A stretch of DNA of 64,000 bases from Ruegeria marina (GCF_900101475.1 NZ_FMZV01000017.1:1-64000), one strand, 5' to 3'; positions 45,899 to 56,289 are shown, counted from the stretch's first letter. Notes: generated by a model not told the origin, from the sequence alone. Numbers and translations: made by a program.

Positions 45899-47320
45899 AT
45901 GAACGAACATCCAGTATGGTCCTATGTCCATCGCGCGCAGGGCGACCTGCACGCCTTGTCGAATGCCGTATGGGCAACGCCCGAAACCTGCTATGCGGAG
46001 ACGCGCTCGGCGGCGGCCCATGTGGCCGAGTTGAAACGGCAGGGGTTCACGGTCACCGAAAACATCGCCGGTATCCCGACGGCGATCATGGGTGAGGCCG
46101 GCGAAGGCGGGCCCGTCATCGCCTTTCTCGGCGAATACGACGCGCTGGCCGGATTGAGCCAGATCGCCGATCTGGTCGAGCGCAAACCGATGGAACAGGG
46201 CGCCAATGGCCATGGCTGCGGCCACAACCTGCTGGGCTCGGCCGCGATGCTGGCGGCGGTCGCGGTGCGCGACTGGTTGCGCGACACCGGCACGCCGGGG
46301 CGCGTGCGCTACTATGGCTGCCCGGCCGAAGAGGGCGGCGCCGGCAAGACCTTCATGGTGCGCGACGGCGCATTCGCCGATGTCGACATCGCCATCTCGT
46401 GGCATCCGCATTCCATCCCGGCCGTGATGCTGGGCAGTTCGCTGGCCAATGCCCGCGTCGATTTCTCCTTCACCGGCCGCGCCTCGCATGCCGCCGCCTC
46501 GCCCCACTTGGGGCGCAGCGCGCTCGATGCGATGGAACTGATGAACGTCGGCGTCAACTACCTGCGCGAACACATGCCCGACAGCGCCCGCATCCATTAC
46601 GCGATCATCGACGGCGGAGGGATCTCGCCCAATGTGGTGCAGGGCGAGACCAAGGTCCGCTACGTGGTGCGGGACAAGACCGCGCCCGAGATGCTGAAAC
46701 TGCTCGCGCGGGTGCGCAAGGTGGCGCAAGGCGCTGCGCTGATGACCGAGACCGAGGTGCAGGACGAGGTGCTGGCCGCCGTGTCAAACCTGATCCCGAA
46801 CGACCCGCTCTGCGCCGCAATGCAGCGCAATCTCGACCTGCTGGGCCCGCCCCCGTTCGACGATCTGGACCGCGCCTATGCCGCCCGGTTCCAGGCGACC
46901 ATGACCGAAGAGGACATCGCCACCGCCTATGAAAGCGTCGGCATGCGCCCGCGCGCCGATCTTGCCCTGCCCGATTTCGTGGTGCCCGAGGGCACGCCGG
47001 TACCGGCGCTTGCCGGGTCCACGGATGTGGCCGATGTCAGCTGGGTGGTCCCCACGGTTCAGCTCTGGGGCGCGACTTATGCAATCGGCACCCCGTTCCA
47101 CTCGTGGCAGATGGTGGCCCAGGGCAAGAGCCCGCTGGCGCTGAAAGGCATGACGCATGCCGCCGCCGTCATGGCCGCGACCGGTGTCGACGCGATTCTT
47201 GATTCCGACTTGCGCAAGCGCGCCCGCGATGACCTTGCCGCGCGGGTCGGCCCGCAGGGATATGTCTGCCCGCTGCCGTCGGAAGCCGAACCGCCTGTTG
47301 CCGCCATGGCAGGAAAATAG
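45899..47320 (+). CDS. M20-family amidohydrolase, AbgB-like
   Basis: A 473-aa M20D-type metallopeptidase. Metal ligands appear in GANGHGCGHNLLGSAAM, CPAEEGGAGKTFMVRDG and ISWHPHSIPAVM, with the dimerisation domain (FTGRASHAAASPHLGRSALD) in the middle and the last ligand near AIGTPFHSWQMVAQG. Overall it resembles AbgB (p-aminobenzoyl-glutamate hydrolase subunit), but no abgA or abgT is adjacent. The substrate is probably an N-acyl amino acid. Confidence 0.87.
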   Translation: MNEHPVWSYVHRAQGDLHALSNAVWATPETCYAETRSAAAHVAELKRQGFTVTENIAGIPTAIMGEAGEGGPVIAFLGEYDALAGLSQIADLVERKPMEQGANGHGCGHNLLGSAAMLAAVAVRDWLRDTGTPGRVRYYGCPAEEGGAGKTFMVRDGAFADVDIAISWHPHSIPAVMLGSSLANARVDFSFTGRASHAAASPHLGRSALDAMELMNVGVNYLREHMPDSARIHYAIIDGGGISPNVVQGETKVRYVVRDKTAPEMLKLLARVRKVAQGAALMTETEVQDEVLAAVSNLIPNDPLCAAMQRNLDLLGPPPFDDLDRAYAARFQATMTEEDIATAYESVGMRPRADLALPDFVVPEGTPVPALAGSTDVADVSWVVPTVQLWGATYAIGTPFHSWQMVAQGKSPLALKGMTHAAAVMAATGVDAILDSDLRKRARDDLAARVGPQGYVCPLPSEAEPPVAAMAGK

Positions 47321-47439
47321 CTGCGGTCTGGCGCCTGCGTCACGGAACTATCGTTTGGCCCCGGCTATCCGACGCGGCATAGTGCCGGCAACATGCCGCG
47401 GCGGCCTGCCGCCGATACGCACCGTTCGGGAGAAGACAC

Positions 47440-48732
47440 ATGACCCTGCGCGACGCATACGGGAATCCGCTTTCGACCGGCAGCACCACTGCTGTCGACC
47501 ACTACGATCAGGCGGTCAGGCTGTTTCTGGCTGGCCAGTTCGGCGCGGTTTCCGAGTTCGAGAATGCCGTTGCAGCCGATCCCGGTTTTTCCCTGGGCCA
47601 TGCCGGCCTCGCTCGCGCGCGCATGATGTCCGGCGACATGCCGGGGGTCAGGGCGGCGATCGCCACGGCGCTCGAGCTTGCGCCACATGCCGACACGCGC
47701 GAACAACAGCACATCGAAGCCATGAATCTCTTGCTGGGCGGCCAACCAAGGGCCGCGCGGCAGGTGGTGCTGGCGCATGTTCGCGACTACCCGCGCGACG
47801 CCATGGCCGCACAGCTCTGCACCAATATCTTCGGCCTGATCGGCTTTTCAGGCGAGGTCGGGCGCGAGGCGGAGCTGCTCGCCTATACATCGGCCCTGCT
47901 GCCCCATTACGGCGAGGACTGGTGGATGATGTCGATGCATGCCTTGTCGCTCTGCGAAACCGGGCAAGTCGACGCTTCGCTGCGGCTGATGGAGAAATCG
48001 CTGGCGCTCAACCCGGACAACGCCAACGGCTCGCACTTCAAGGCCCATGCGCTTTACGAGGCGGGCGACATGGCCGCTGGCCGAACCTATCTGGCCGACT
48101 GGATGCGTGGCTATGACGACCGCGCCGTTCTGCACGGGCACCTGTCCTGGCACCAGGCGCTCTGGGCGCTGCATGACGGCGACGAGGCCGAGATGTGGGC
48201 GCTGGTGGATCGCAGCATCGGCCCCGGCGCCGCCAAGGGCCTGCCGATCAACGTGCTGACCGATACCGCCGCCATCCTCTATCGCGCCGAACTGGCCGGG
48301 GTCGCGGTGGACCCGATGCGCTGGACCGCGATCAGCGACTATGCCGCTCGCTTCTTTCCCGAGACCGGCCAGAGTTTTGCCGACATGCATGCCGCCCTTG
48401 CACATGCGATGGCGGGTCAGGGCGACAGGGTGGTCCATATCGCCGAGACCGCGACGGGATTTGCCGGCGACATGGTGCGCCCCGTCGCCCGCGCCTGGGC
48501 CGCAATCGCCAGACAGGACTGGGCCGGCGCGCTTGCGGATCTTGTTCAGGTCCTGGCCACGAACGAACGCCTGGGTGGCAGCCGGGCCCAGCGTGACCTG
48601 TTAGAACTGGCTTATGTGAACGTTCTTGTCAGGCTCGGCCTGACGGAGGAGGCGCGGCGCAACCTGAAAGCCCGCCGTCCGGTGCTGTCCTCGGCACCGC
48701 CGGTTTCCGATCTCGTCGGAACGGTCGCATAG
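47440..48732 (+). CDS. Tetratricopeptide-repeat protein
   Basis: A 430-aa soluble protein built of helical repeats, for example FLAGQFGAVSEFENAVAADP, SLGHAGLARARMMSGDMP, CETGQVDASLRLMEKSLALN and YEAGDMAAGRTYLADWMRGY. There is no signal peptide or catalytic motif. It resembles the 'TPR repeat protein 38' class, whose function is not established. It lies 119 bp after the AbgB-like gene. Confidence 0.83.
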   Translation: MTLRDAYGNPLSTGSTTAVDHYDQAVRLFLAGQFGAVSEFENAVAADPGFSLGHAGLARARMMSGDMPGVRAAIATALELAPHADTREQQHIEAMNLLLGGQPRAARQVVLAHVRDYPRDAMAAQLCTNIFGLIGFSGEVGREAELLAYTSALLPHYGEDWWMMSMHALSLCETGQVDASLRLMEKSLALNPDNANGSHFKAHALYEAGDMAAGRTYLADWMRGYDDRAVLHGHLSWHQALWALHDGDEAEMWALVDRSIGPGAAKGLPINVLTDTAAILYRAELAGVAVDPMRWTAISDYAARFFPETGQSFADMHAALAHAMAGQGDRVVHIAETATGFAGDMVRPVARAWAAIARQDWAGALADLVQVLATNERLGGSRAQRDLLELAYVNVLVRLGLTEEARRNLKARRPVLSSAPPVSDLVGTVA

Positions 48733-48796
48733 CCTCTTGCACCCCGGGGCGTTTTCGGAAACTGTCCGCCCGACCGAAGCGAAGGGTAAATAGATC

Positions 48797-49675
48797 ATGG
48801 ACATGCGTGCCGTCGCGATGGGGCTGGCTTTTGCCTTCATGTGGTCCTCGGCCTTCACCTCGGCCCGGATCATCGTCGCGGATGCCTCGCCGCTCTTCTC
48901 GCTGGCCTGCCGGTTCCTGATCTCGGGGCTGATCGGCGTTCTGATCGCGCTGGCCATGGGCCAGTCATGGCGCCTGAGCCGGAACCAGTGGAAGGCCACC
49001 ATCGTTTTCGGTATCTGCCAGAACGCGCTGTACCTCGGTCTGAACTTCTACGCGATGCAGACGGTCGAGGCATCGCTTGCCGCCATCATCGCCTCGACCA
49101 TGCCGCTGCTGGTCGCCCTGGCCAGTTGGCTTTTCCTGGGCGAGCGTCTGCCCGCGCTGGGCATTGCCGGGTTGCTGGCCGGTTTCCTGGGCGTGGCGCT
49201 GATCATGGGGGAACGGATCAACGCCGGTGTCGATCTGTTCGGCGTGTTCCTGTGCGGACTGGGCGCTTTGGGGCTGGCCGTGGCAACATTGGCACTGCGC
49301 GGAGCCACATCGGGCGGCAACTACATGATGGTCGTCGGATTGCAGATGCTGGTCGGATCGGCGATCCTGTTCGTCGCGACCCCTGTTTTCGAAACCGTGT
49401 ATATCAACCCTACGCTGCCGCTGGCGCTAGCCTTTGCTTATACGACGCTGATCCCCGGCCTGACGGCAACATTCGTCTGGGTGCTGCTGCTGAACCGGAT
49501 CGGCGCGATCCGTGCCGCGACCTTCCACTTTCTCAATCCGGTATTCGGCGTCGCCATCGCTGCCGCCCTGCTGGGCGAGCGCCTGGGTGCGCTTGATCTT
49601 GCCGGTGTTGCCGTAACAACCGCCGGAATCCTCGCGGTGCAGCTTTCCCGGCAGGCTGCGGTGCGCCCGGCCTAA
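48797..49675 (+). CDS. DMT-superfamily (EamA) permease
   Basis: A 292-aa ten-helix permease with two EamA repeats: GLAFAFMWSSAFTSARIIVA, ASLAAIIASTMPLLVALASW, LGERLPALGIAGLLAGFLGV and FHFLNPVFGVAIAAALLGER. Substrate unknown. It ends 4 bp into the convergent glutathione peroxidase gene. Confidence 0.88.
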   Translation: MDMRAVAMGLAFAFMWSSAFTSARIIVADASPLFSLACRFLISGLIGVLIALAMGQSWRLSRNQWKATIVFGICQNALYLGLNFYAMQTVEASLAAIIASTMPLLVALASWLFLGERLPALGIAGLLAGFLGVALIMGERINAGVDLFGVFLCGLGALGLAVATLALRGATSGGNYMMVVGLQMLVGSAILFVATPVFETVYINPTLPLALAFAYTTLIPGLTATFVWVLLLNRIGAIRAATFHFLNPVFGVAIAAALLGERLGALDLAGVAVTTAGILAVQLSRQAAVRPA

Positions 49676-50193
49676 TTCAACAGCGCTTCGATCTCGCGAC
49701 GCATACGGGTGGACTCCGGCCGGACAGCCGAGCCGAATGTCGCGGCAACAGTGCCGTCCGGCCCAACAAGGATCTTGTTGAAGTTCCAGCCCGGCTCGAA
49801 CCCGGTTTCGGCCTTGACCGCCTTGTAGAACGGATGTGCCTGCGCTCCCTTCACGTGCAGAATATCTGTCATCGGCAAGGTCAGGTCATAATTCAGCGCG
49901 CAGAACTCCTTGACCTCTGCCGCCGTCGCCAGTTCCTGGTTGAAGTCATCCGAAGGGACGGCGAGCACCACCAGGCCCTTGTCCTTGTAGGTCTCCCACA
50001 AGGTTTGCAGCCCGGCATACTGGCCGGTGAACCCGCATTGCGAGGCGGTGTTGACCACCAGCACCGGCCGCCCGCGCCATTCCTCCATGGACAGGGTACC
50101 GCCGTCGATGGACGGGAACACACCTGAGAGCGGCGCGGCCTGAACGGTATGGCCGACAAGCAGAAGAACGGTCAGAAAAACGATCCGAAACAT
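49672..50193 (-). CDS. Exported glutathione peroxidase-like protein
   Basis: A 173-aa GPX-fold peroxidase. The signal peptide [20 protein letters not shown] places it in the periplasm, which is less usual than the cytosolic form. The peroxidatic Cys53 lies in [18 protein letters not shown] and is encoded by TGC, not a selenocysteine TGA. Gln and Trp partners are in [12 protein letters not shown] and [14 protein letters not shown] 50193 follows AGGAGAACC. Divergent from msrB. Confidence 0.88.
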   Translation of the reverse strand: MFRIVFLTVLLLVGHTVQAAPLSGVFPSIDGGTLSMEEWRGRPVLVVNTASQCGFTGQYAGLQTLWETYKDKGLVVLAVPSDDFNQELATAAEVKEFCALNYDLTLPMTDILHVKGAQAHPFYKAVKAETGFEPGWNFNKILVGPDGTVAATFGSAVRPESTRMRREIEALLN

Positions 50194-50332
50194 CTTGGTT
50201 CTCCTTTCCTGAAGTTTACGTATCAAAGGGACCGCCGGATCAATGCACGTCTGCGCGAGCGACATGAAACAACCCTTTGCTTTCGCCAATCCGATCTCAA
50301 ATACTGTGCCCAAGACCCTAAGCGGAGGTTCC

Positions 50333-50782
50333 ATGACCCGTTACACCAAATCGCCCGAAGCCCTTGCCGCCCTGACGCCGGAAGAGTTCTACGTGACGCA
50401 GCGCAGCGGCACCGAGCGTCCCGGTACCGGCAAGCTCCTGCACCACAAGGAACCGGGCATCTATGTCGACATCGTTTCGGGCGAACCGCTGTTCGCCTCG
50501 TCCGACAAGTACGAATCCGGCTGCGGCTGGCCCAGCTTCACCAAACCGATCGAACCGGCGCACGTGACCGAGATCGAAGACCGCACTCACGGCATGATCC
50601 GCACCGAGGTCCGTTCGAAACATGGCGACAGCCATCTGGGCCATGTCTTTCCGGACGGACCACGCGACCGGGGCGGGCTGCGCTACTGCATCAACTCGGC
50701 CTCGCTCCGCTTCGTCCACCGCGACGACATGGAAGCGGAAGGCTACGGAGACTATATCGACCAGGTGGAGGATATCGCATGA
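50333..50782 (+). CDS. msrB: Methionine-R-sulfoxide reductase
   Basis: A 149-aa MsrB that repairs methionine-R-sulfoxide. The catalytic Cys119 lies in [14 protein letters not shown] and the likely resolving Cys64 in [10 protein letters not shown]. The two CXXC zinc pairs of many MsrB proteins are absent, so it is the non-zinc form. [13 protein letters not shown] is conserved. ATG 50333 follows GGAGG; its stop overlaps msrA. Confidence 0.95.
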   Translation: MTRYTKSPEALAALTPEEFYVTQRSGTERPGTGKLLHHKEPGIYVDIVSGEPLFASSDKYESGCGWPSFTKPIEPAHVTEIEDRTHGMIRTEVRSKHGDSHLGHVFPDGPRDRGGLRYCINSASLRFVHRDDMEAEGYGDYIDQVEDIA

Positions 50783-51291
50783 CCATTGAACGCGCTGTAC
50801 TGGCGGGGGGATGTTTCTGGGGGATGCAGGACCTGATCCGCAGGCTCCCCGGCGTACAGTCCACCCGCGTGGGCTATACCGGCGGCGACGTCGCCAACGC
50901 CACCTATCGCGACCACGGCACCCATGCCGAAGGGATCGAGATCATGTTCGATCCCGCAAGGATAACCTATCGCGAGCTGCTGGAGTTCTTCTTTCAGATC
51001 CACGACCCGACCACCCCGGGCCGTCAGGGCAACGACATCGGCACCAGCTATCGTTCAGCGATCTACTACGTGGACGAGGCCCAGAAAGCCGTCGCCCTCG
51101 ACACGATCGCGGATGTGGACGCCTCTGGCCTCTGGCCCGGCAAGGTCGTGACCGAGGTGGAACCCGTGGGCGATTTCTGGGAGGCCGAGGATTACCATCA
51201 GGACTATCTGGAAAAGCACCCCAATGGCTATACCTGCCATTTCCCGCGCCGGGATTGGGTGCTGCCGAAACGGTCGAATGCCGCTGAATAA
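50779..51291 (+). CDS. msrA: Methionine-S-sulfoxide reductase
   Basis: A 170-aa MsrA. The catalytic Cys12 is in [45 protein letters not shown] and [19 protein letters not shown] are typical, the last giving the recycling cysteine. It begins inside the msrB stop (ATGA), so the two stereospecific repair enzymes are made together. Confidence 0.96.
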   Translation: MTIERAVLAGGCFWGMQDLIRRLPGVQSTRVGYTGGDVANATYRDHGTHAEGIEIMFDPARITYRELLEFFFQIHDPTTPGRQGNDIGTSYRSAIYYVDEAQKAVALDTIADVDASGLWPGKVVTEVEPVGDFWEAEDYHQDYLEKHPNGYTCHFPRRDWVLPKRSNAAE

Positions 51292-51430
51292 AGCCGTCGG
51301 GAAATACCTGAAACAGACAGCATCGCCAATGTCACGCGCGGTATTGCATTGGCGATGCAGGGGTTTCCCGAAATGTTCTGAAACCTGAAACGCGATGGGG
51401 CGCGCGGCCTTTCCCCCCGCGCGCCCCGTA

Positions 51431-53434
51431 TCAATCGTGCGCCACCCGTGGCCGCCCGCTGGCTTCGACAGTGACGGTCGCCTCGACGAACACTTCGCGC
51501 CCTTCGATCGGCACCTGCCGGATATCCCGGGATACCAGTACGCGGATGTCCTCGGCCCCGGCCGCGCGCGCCTCTGCCACGGCCTCGGCCCTCAGAACCT
51601 CTTCCAGCAGTTTCAACGCCGCGTCCGACGATCCGAAATCCTGCGGACCTTCTTCCAGATGCACGCGGTAGCGCCCTTCGGACGGCGCCGTGACCGTGCC
51701 GGACTTGCGAAAGGTCACACGCCCGACAACCGCGCCGATGGCATTCGCCACGCCGGCGTGTTGCGGCAGGATCATGCCACAGTGCAACCGCTCTCCGACG
51801 GTCGGGTAGTAACTCGGCGCAGAGGCGCCCAGCCCCACGACATCGACATCCAGGGCGGCATCGAGCCTGATCAACCCGCGATGTCCCGCAAGGCCCCTTT
51901 GGGTCAGGACATGCCGGGCCAGTTGCTCGGGCGGCAGACCGAAATCCGTGCCGTCTTCGGCAAAAGCGGTCTCCAGCAGGGTCAATGCCGTCTGCTCGGT
52001 CAGCTGGTCGATGATCATCCGCGCCAATGTCTCCGGCCCGTCCGCCAGCCGCTCACCGCTGCCCGTGCGTTTGCGGGCAAACAGCTCCAGTCCCTTGCGG
52101 GCGGCCGCGGCATCCCAGGCGTCGAGCCGGCCCAGTACATGGCTGGCATCCGACGGGGTGATCCCGGACACCTGCACGATGCCGCGGTCGACCAGCCGGG
52201 TCAGGGCGCCCTGTTCCATCCGGGTCCGCAGCAGCGCCGACAGCGGCAGGACTTGCGTCCCCAGGCGATCGAGCAGCACCGTTTCGCGCGGGCCGATCCC
52301 GTCTGTCGGCACGCCGGGAACCTGCCGGGCAAAGCGGACATCGTACTCGCCCACGGTCGTGGCCCGCAGTTGTTCATCCAGCACGGCATGCACCAGCGCG
52401 CCCGCCTCGGTCGCGATCAGCGACACCGGCAGAACCCGGCGCGGGCCAAGCAGGACCCCGCCCTTCAACCCCTCGGCGACCACATGCACCTGGCTGTCGC
52501 CGCCCAGGCCATGGGTGCGCATCGCCACTGCCTCGACCATGGTCCGGAACCCGCCCACCTGCGCGCCGGCGGGGTCGATCTTGGGCCGCCCATCCTTGAT
52601 CAGGGCCACATCCGTCGTCGTCCCGCCGATGTCCGAGACCAGCGCATTCTCGACCCCGGTCAGCCAGCGCGCGCCAACGATCGAGGCCGCGGGGCCACTG
52701 AGAATGGTCTCGATCGGCCGTTCCCGCGCCTGTTCCGCGCTCATCAGCGCCCCGTCGCCGCGCACCACCATCATCGGCGCATCGATCCCCAGCTCGGCCA
52801 GCGTATCCTGCGCCCGTCCGATCAGGCGGTCGATCATCCCGATCAGGCGCGCGTTCAAGACCGCCGTCACCGCCCGTTTCGGGCCATTGAGCTTGGCGGA
52901 CAACTGGTGCGAGCACGTGACCGGCGCGGTGGTCCGTTCGGCGATCAGACGCGCGGCCTCCAGTTCATGCGCCGGATTGCGCGTCGCGAATTGTGCGGCC
53001 ACAGCAAAACCCGAAATTCCCTTGTTTGAATCCAGAAAGGCTTCTAACGCCGCCAGATCCAGCGGCGCGACCTCGCTGCCCGCATGGCTGTGCCCGCCCG
53101 ATATGACCAGCGCGGGATCGCCCTTCAACGCGTCGCGCAGGCCATGCTTGTCCAGGTCGCCTTCGGCGAAGCCGATATAGATCAGCGCCACCCGGCCGCC
53201 CTGGCCTTCGACCAGCGCATTGGTGGCAAGCGTGGTCGACAGGGAGGCTAGCCCGATCTGCCCGGCCGACACACCGGCCTCATCCATCACCGCCCGAATG
53301 GCCTGCCCGACCCCGATCGCCAGATCCGACCGGGTGGTCAGCGCCTTGGCCGAGGCGATCACCTCGCGCTCGTCGCGGATCAGCACCGCATCCGTGTATG
53401 TACCGCCCGTATCAACGCCCAATGACAGTGTCAT
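51431..53434 (-). CDS. Hydantoinase/oxoprolinase-family protein (HyuA-like)
   Basis: A 667-aa actin-like ATPase-fold protein: SLGVDTGGTYTDAVLIRD at the N-terminus, SLSTTLATNALVEGQGGRVA, and the central VSDIGGTTTDVALIKDG, as in the A subunit of hydantoinases, acetone carboxylase and 5-oxoprolinase. No HyuB-like partner is adjacent, so the reaction is uncertain. It starts 43 bp upstream of the queG stop, on the same strand and downstream of queG. Confidence 0.87.
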   Translation of the reverse strand: MTLSLGVDTGGTYTDAVLIRDEREVIASAKALTTRSDLAIGVGQAIRAVMDEAGVSAGQIGLASLSTTLATNALVEGQGGRVALIYIGFAEGDLDKHGLRDALKGDPALVISGGHSHAGSEVAPLDLAALEAFLDSNKGISGFAVAAQFATRNPAHELEAARLIAERTTAPVTCSHQLSAKLNGPKRAVTAVLNARLIGMIDRLIGRAQDTLAELGIDAPMMVVRGDGALMSAEQARERPIETILSGPAASIVGARWLTGVENALVSDIGGTTTDVALIKDGRPKIDPAGAQVGGFRTMVEAVAMRTHGLGGDSQVHVVAEGLKGGVLLGPRRVLPVSLIATEAGALVHAVLDEQLRATTVGEYDVRFARQVPGVPTDGIGPRETVLLDRLGTQVLPLSALLRTRMEQGALTRLVDRGIVQVSGITPSDASHVLGRLDAWDAAAARKGLELFARKRTGSGERLADGPETLARMIIDQLTEQTALTLLETAFAEDGTDFGLPPEQLARHVLTQRGLAGHRGLIRLDAALDVDVVGLGASAPSYYPTVGERLHCGMILPQHAGVANAIGAVVGRVTFRKSGTVTAPSEGRYRVHLEEGPQDFGSSDAALKLLEEVLRAEAVAEARAAGAEDIRVLVSRDIRQVPIEGREVFVEATVTVEASGRPRVAHD

Positions 53435-53476
53435 CCGGGTCCTCCATTCTGTTGGCTCGGGCCTGAATACCGGCTT

Positions 53477-54538
53477 TCAGCGACACGTCCCGCCTGTTTG
53501 CGGCACTTGCTTCAGCTTCTCGACCGCCCAGCGTGCGGCATCGGCGACGGTAGCGTCCGGATCGCCTGTCAACCCCTGCGCAGCCGGGAGCAATTCGGCC
53601 ATCCCGGAATTGCCGATGGCGTAAAGCACGTTCCGCACGAACCGGTCGCGCCCGATACGCTTGATCGGCGAGCCCGAAAACATCGCGCGGAACCCGGCAT
53701 CGTCCAGCTGCACGAGCGCGGCCAGACGCGGCGCGGTCAGCTCCTCGCGCGCCGCATGTCGCAGGTCGCTGGCGGCGACCGCGAACTTGTTCCACGGGCA
53801 GACGGCCAGGCAATCGTCGCAGCCGTAGATGCGGTTCCCCAGCTTTTCCCGCAATTCCTCGTCCACCGGCCCCTTGTGCTCGATCGTCAGGTAGGAAATG
53901 CAGCGCCGCGCATCCAGCCGGTAGGGCGCCGGAAAGGCTCCGGTCGGACAGACATCCAGGCAGGCGCGGCACGACCCGCAGTTGTCCCGCTCGGGTTCAT
54001 CCGCGGGCAGGTCGAGTGTGGTGAAAACGGACCCTAGAAAGGCCCAATTGCCCCAGTCGCGGCTCACCAGGTTGGTATGTTTGCCCTGCCAGCCCAGTCC
54101 GGCCGCCTGTCCCAGCGGCTTTTCCGGAACCGGGGCGGTATCGACGAACACCTTCACCTCGCCGCCCGCCTCGGCGATCAGCCAGCGTGCCAGCCGTTTC
54201 AGGCGCTTCTTGACCAGGTCGTGATAATCCCTGTTGCGCGCATAGACCGATATCGCGCCCCGGTCCGGCCGGCCGACGACCGCCATCGGGTCCTCCTGCG
54301 GAGTATAGCTTTCCGCCAGCATGATCACGGATCGCGCCTCGGGCCACAGCGCAGCAGGGTTGCCGCGCCATTCCATCCGCTCCGCCATCCAGCCCATCTG
54401 CCCGTGATACCCGGCGGCGACAAAACTCGCCAGCCGCGCGGGCACCTCCGGCACGTCCCAGGGGCGGCAGATCCGGCAGGCCACGAAACCCTCCTGCAGG
54501 GCCATCGCAACCAGTTTCTGTTTCAGCTCCCGGCTCAT
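53477..54538 (-). CDS. queG: Epoxyqueuosine reductase
   Basis: A 353-aa cobalamin-dependent iron-sulfur enzyme for the last step to queuosine in tRNA. The catalytic Asp133 is in [13 protein letters not shown]. Two 4Fe-4S motifs are [17 protein letters not shown] and [17 protein letters not shown]-like repeats form the C-terminus. It is about 15 kb from the queCDEF operon. Upstream GST and copy C of the repeat flank its start at 54538. Confidence 0.95.
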   Translation of the reverse strand: MSRELKQKLVAMALQEGFVACRICRPWDVPEVPARLASFVAAGYHGQMGWMAERMEWRGNPAALWPEARSVIMLAESYTPQEDPMAVVGRPDRGAISVYARNRDYHDLVKKRLKRLARWLIAEAGGEVKVFVDTAPVPEKPLGQAAGLGWQGKHTNLVSRDWGNWAFLGSVFTTLDLPADEPERDNCGSCRACLDVCPTGAFPAPYRLDARRCISYLTIEHKGPVDEELREKLGNRIYGCDDCLAVCPWNKFAVAASDLRHAAREELTAPRLAALVQLDDAGFRAMFSGSPIKRIGRDRFVRNVLYAIGNSGMAELLPAAQGLTGDPDATVADAARWAVEKLKQVPQTGGTCR

Positions 54539-54604
54539 GCTTCTTTCTGGTCCCAAATACTCCGGGGGAGTCGCCCGGCACGGGCGACGGGGGCAGCGCC
54601 CCCC
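54537..54604 (+). repeat. Dispersed two-hairpin repeat, copy C
   Basis: It begins TGCTTCTTTCTGGTCC and contains AAATACTCCGGGGG. Hairpin 1 is GTCGCCCG-GCA-CGGGCGAC (54570-54588) and hairpin 2 GGGGGC-AGC-GCCCCC (54589-54603). It lies between the stop of the GST gene and the start of queG on the minus strand, overlapping the first codon of queG. Confidence 0.75.
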
Positions 54605-54613
54605 CGAACCCGA

Positions 54614-55279
54614 TCAGAAGTCGAGATCGGCATAATGCGGCGGCGGCCGGAACCCGGGCACCTGATCCGCCAGGATCGACCGGAACGATGGCCGCGACTT
54701 GATCTTGGCATACCAGTCCTTGACCACCTGGCTGCGGTTCCAGTCCACATCCGAGATATAGTCGAGCGCCGACAGATGTGCGGCGGCGGCGAAATCGGCC
54801 AGGGTCATCTGGTCGCCCGCCAGCCAGCGGCGGTGATCCAGCAGCCAGGCCATGTAATCGAGGTGATACTTGATCGCCCGCGCCCCGTCCTTGACATTGC
54901 GGCTGTCGGGATAGCCCTGACCGGTGACCTTCTTGTTCACCCGCTCATACAGCAGTTTCGATGTCACCTCGTTGTGGAACTTGTCATCGAACCAGCTTAC
55001 CAGCCGGCGCACCTCGTAACGTCCATCGGCATCCCTGGGCATCAGGGCGGGATCCGGGCGGGTTTCCTCGATATACTCGCAGATTGCCCCGCTCTCGGCC
55101 AGCATCCGCCCGTCCAGTTTCAGAACCGGAACCTTGCCGGCGGGATTGCGGCGCAGGAAATCCGGATCGGCTTCCCAATAGCGTTCCTCGACCAGTTCGA
55201 CCTCGATCTTCTTTTCGGCCAGCGACAGGCGCACCTTGCGGCAGAACGGAGAAAGGGGAACGTGAAAGAGGCGCGCCAT
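54614..55279 (-). CDS. Glutathione S-transferase family protein
   Basis: A 221-aa GST. LFHVPLSPFCRKVRLSLAEK carries a SPFC active-site motif like that of omega/zeta-type GSTs. NPAGKVPVLKLDGRMLAESG is the GSH site and ADQMTL-like LAGDQMTLADFAAAAHLSAL the N-capping box. Substrate unknown. It precedes queG on the same strand, with 75 bp between them holding repeat copy C. Confidence 0.88.
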   Translation of the reverse strand: MARLFHVPLSPFCRKVRLSLAEKKIEVELVEERYWEADPDFLRRNPAGKVPVLKLDGRMLAESGAICEYIEETRPDPALMPRDADGRYEVRRLVSWFDDKFHNEVTSKLLYERVNKKVTGQGYPDSRNVKDGARAIKYHLDYMAWLLDHRRWLAGDQMTLADFAAAAHLSALDYISDVDWNRSQVVKDWYAKIKSRPSFRSILADQVPGFRPPPHYADLDF

Positions 55280-55560
55280 GGTGATCCGGATGATTAAAAA
55301 TCTTGCCTGTCAGCAATAGCCTTGCCGGCAGTACAAGTGCAAGTTCCCCTGCACGCCTCGGGCAGACCGTCGCTGGTCAGCCGCACATAAGCGAGACGCG
55401 GTTGCACATGAGTGCATCCGCTGGTTGGCCCGGATGCGGACAGAGAATGAACAACCCGATATATGCATGCCAACCTATTACGGCTTGGGACAAAGCGATT
55501 GCCCGTCATTGAATATCACAGGGTGCGCTTCCTGACATTCAGGCTTGATACCGACCAGGC

Positions 55561-56289
55561 TCATTCGAAACAATCCGCGCGCCCGTCCGCCTTGATGGTC
55601 GCTGCTCCGTCCATGATGGAGGCCGCTCGTTTCTGCAACCGACCGGATGGTCTGGAGGCCGAACGTTCCTTTGGGTTGGGAAGCACGGCGGCCAGCCGTG
55701 CCGCCTGCACCGGACTCAACTTGTCCGGTTCCACTCCGAAGTAATGCCGAGACGCGGCGGCCACTCCGAAAACGCCTTCATCCATCTCGGCCACGTTCAG
55801 ATAAACCTCGATGATGCGCCGTTTCGACCAGAGCAGTTCGACCATCGGAGTGATCCCGGTTTCCAACGCCTTGCGAGGCCAGCTGCGTCCTTGCCAGAGG
55901 AACACATTCTTGACCACCTGCTGTGAAATGGTCGATGCGCCGCGTCCCCCACCTTCGTCGATTGCGGCCCTGATCGCGTTGACGTCAAATCCCCAATGCA
56001 GGCAGAAATTCGCGTCCTCGGCAGCAACAACGGATCGCGCCATGACCGGTGCCACGTCTTCGAGAGATACCCAGTCCCGTTCTACCGCCCCCAGCCGCCG
56101 ATACTCGCTCCAGATGGTATGGGTCACGGGTGGATTGATGAACGAGAACAGCAGGACAAGTAAAACAAGCAGGCCAAAGACCGCAAGCAGGGCAAGACCC
56201 GCCCAGCGCATGATGCGCTTGCTGATCCTGCTCATGATACTGGCCTGGGGGGCCTTTTTCTTTCTGGATTTTGCTGTCCGCTTGGCCAT
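55561..56289 (-). CDS. mtgA: Monofunctional peptidoglycan transglycosylase
   Basis: A 242-aa GT51 enzyme that polymerises lipid II. A lysine/arginine-rich N-terminus is followed by one membrane anchor (about 30-50). The catalytic Glu lies in VAAEDANFCLHWGFDV. GGRGASTISQQVVKNVFLWQ, RSWPRKALE and VYLNVAEMDEGVFGVAAASR are GT51 motifs. Penicillin-binding domains are absent, hence 'monofunctional'. Confidence 0.94.
   Translation of the reverse strand: MAKRTAKSRKKKAPQASIMSRISKRIMRWAGLALLAVFGLLVLLVLLFSFINPPVTHTIWSEYRRLGAVERDWVSLEDVAPVMARSVVAAEDANFCLHWGFDVNAIRAAIDEGGGRGASTISQQVVKNVFLWQGRSWPRKALETGITPMVELLWSKRRIIEVYLNVAEMDEGVFGVAAASRHYFGVEPDKLSPVQAARLAAVLPNPKERSASRPSGRLQKRAASIMDGAATIKADGRADCFE

Noticed and set aside
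49672-50193. Selenocysteine in the glutathione peroxidase
   Set aside because: The peroxidatic codon is TGC (cysteine), and no internal TGA is present.
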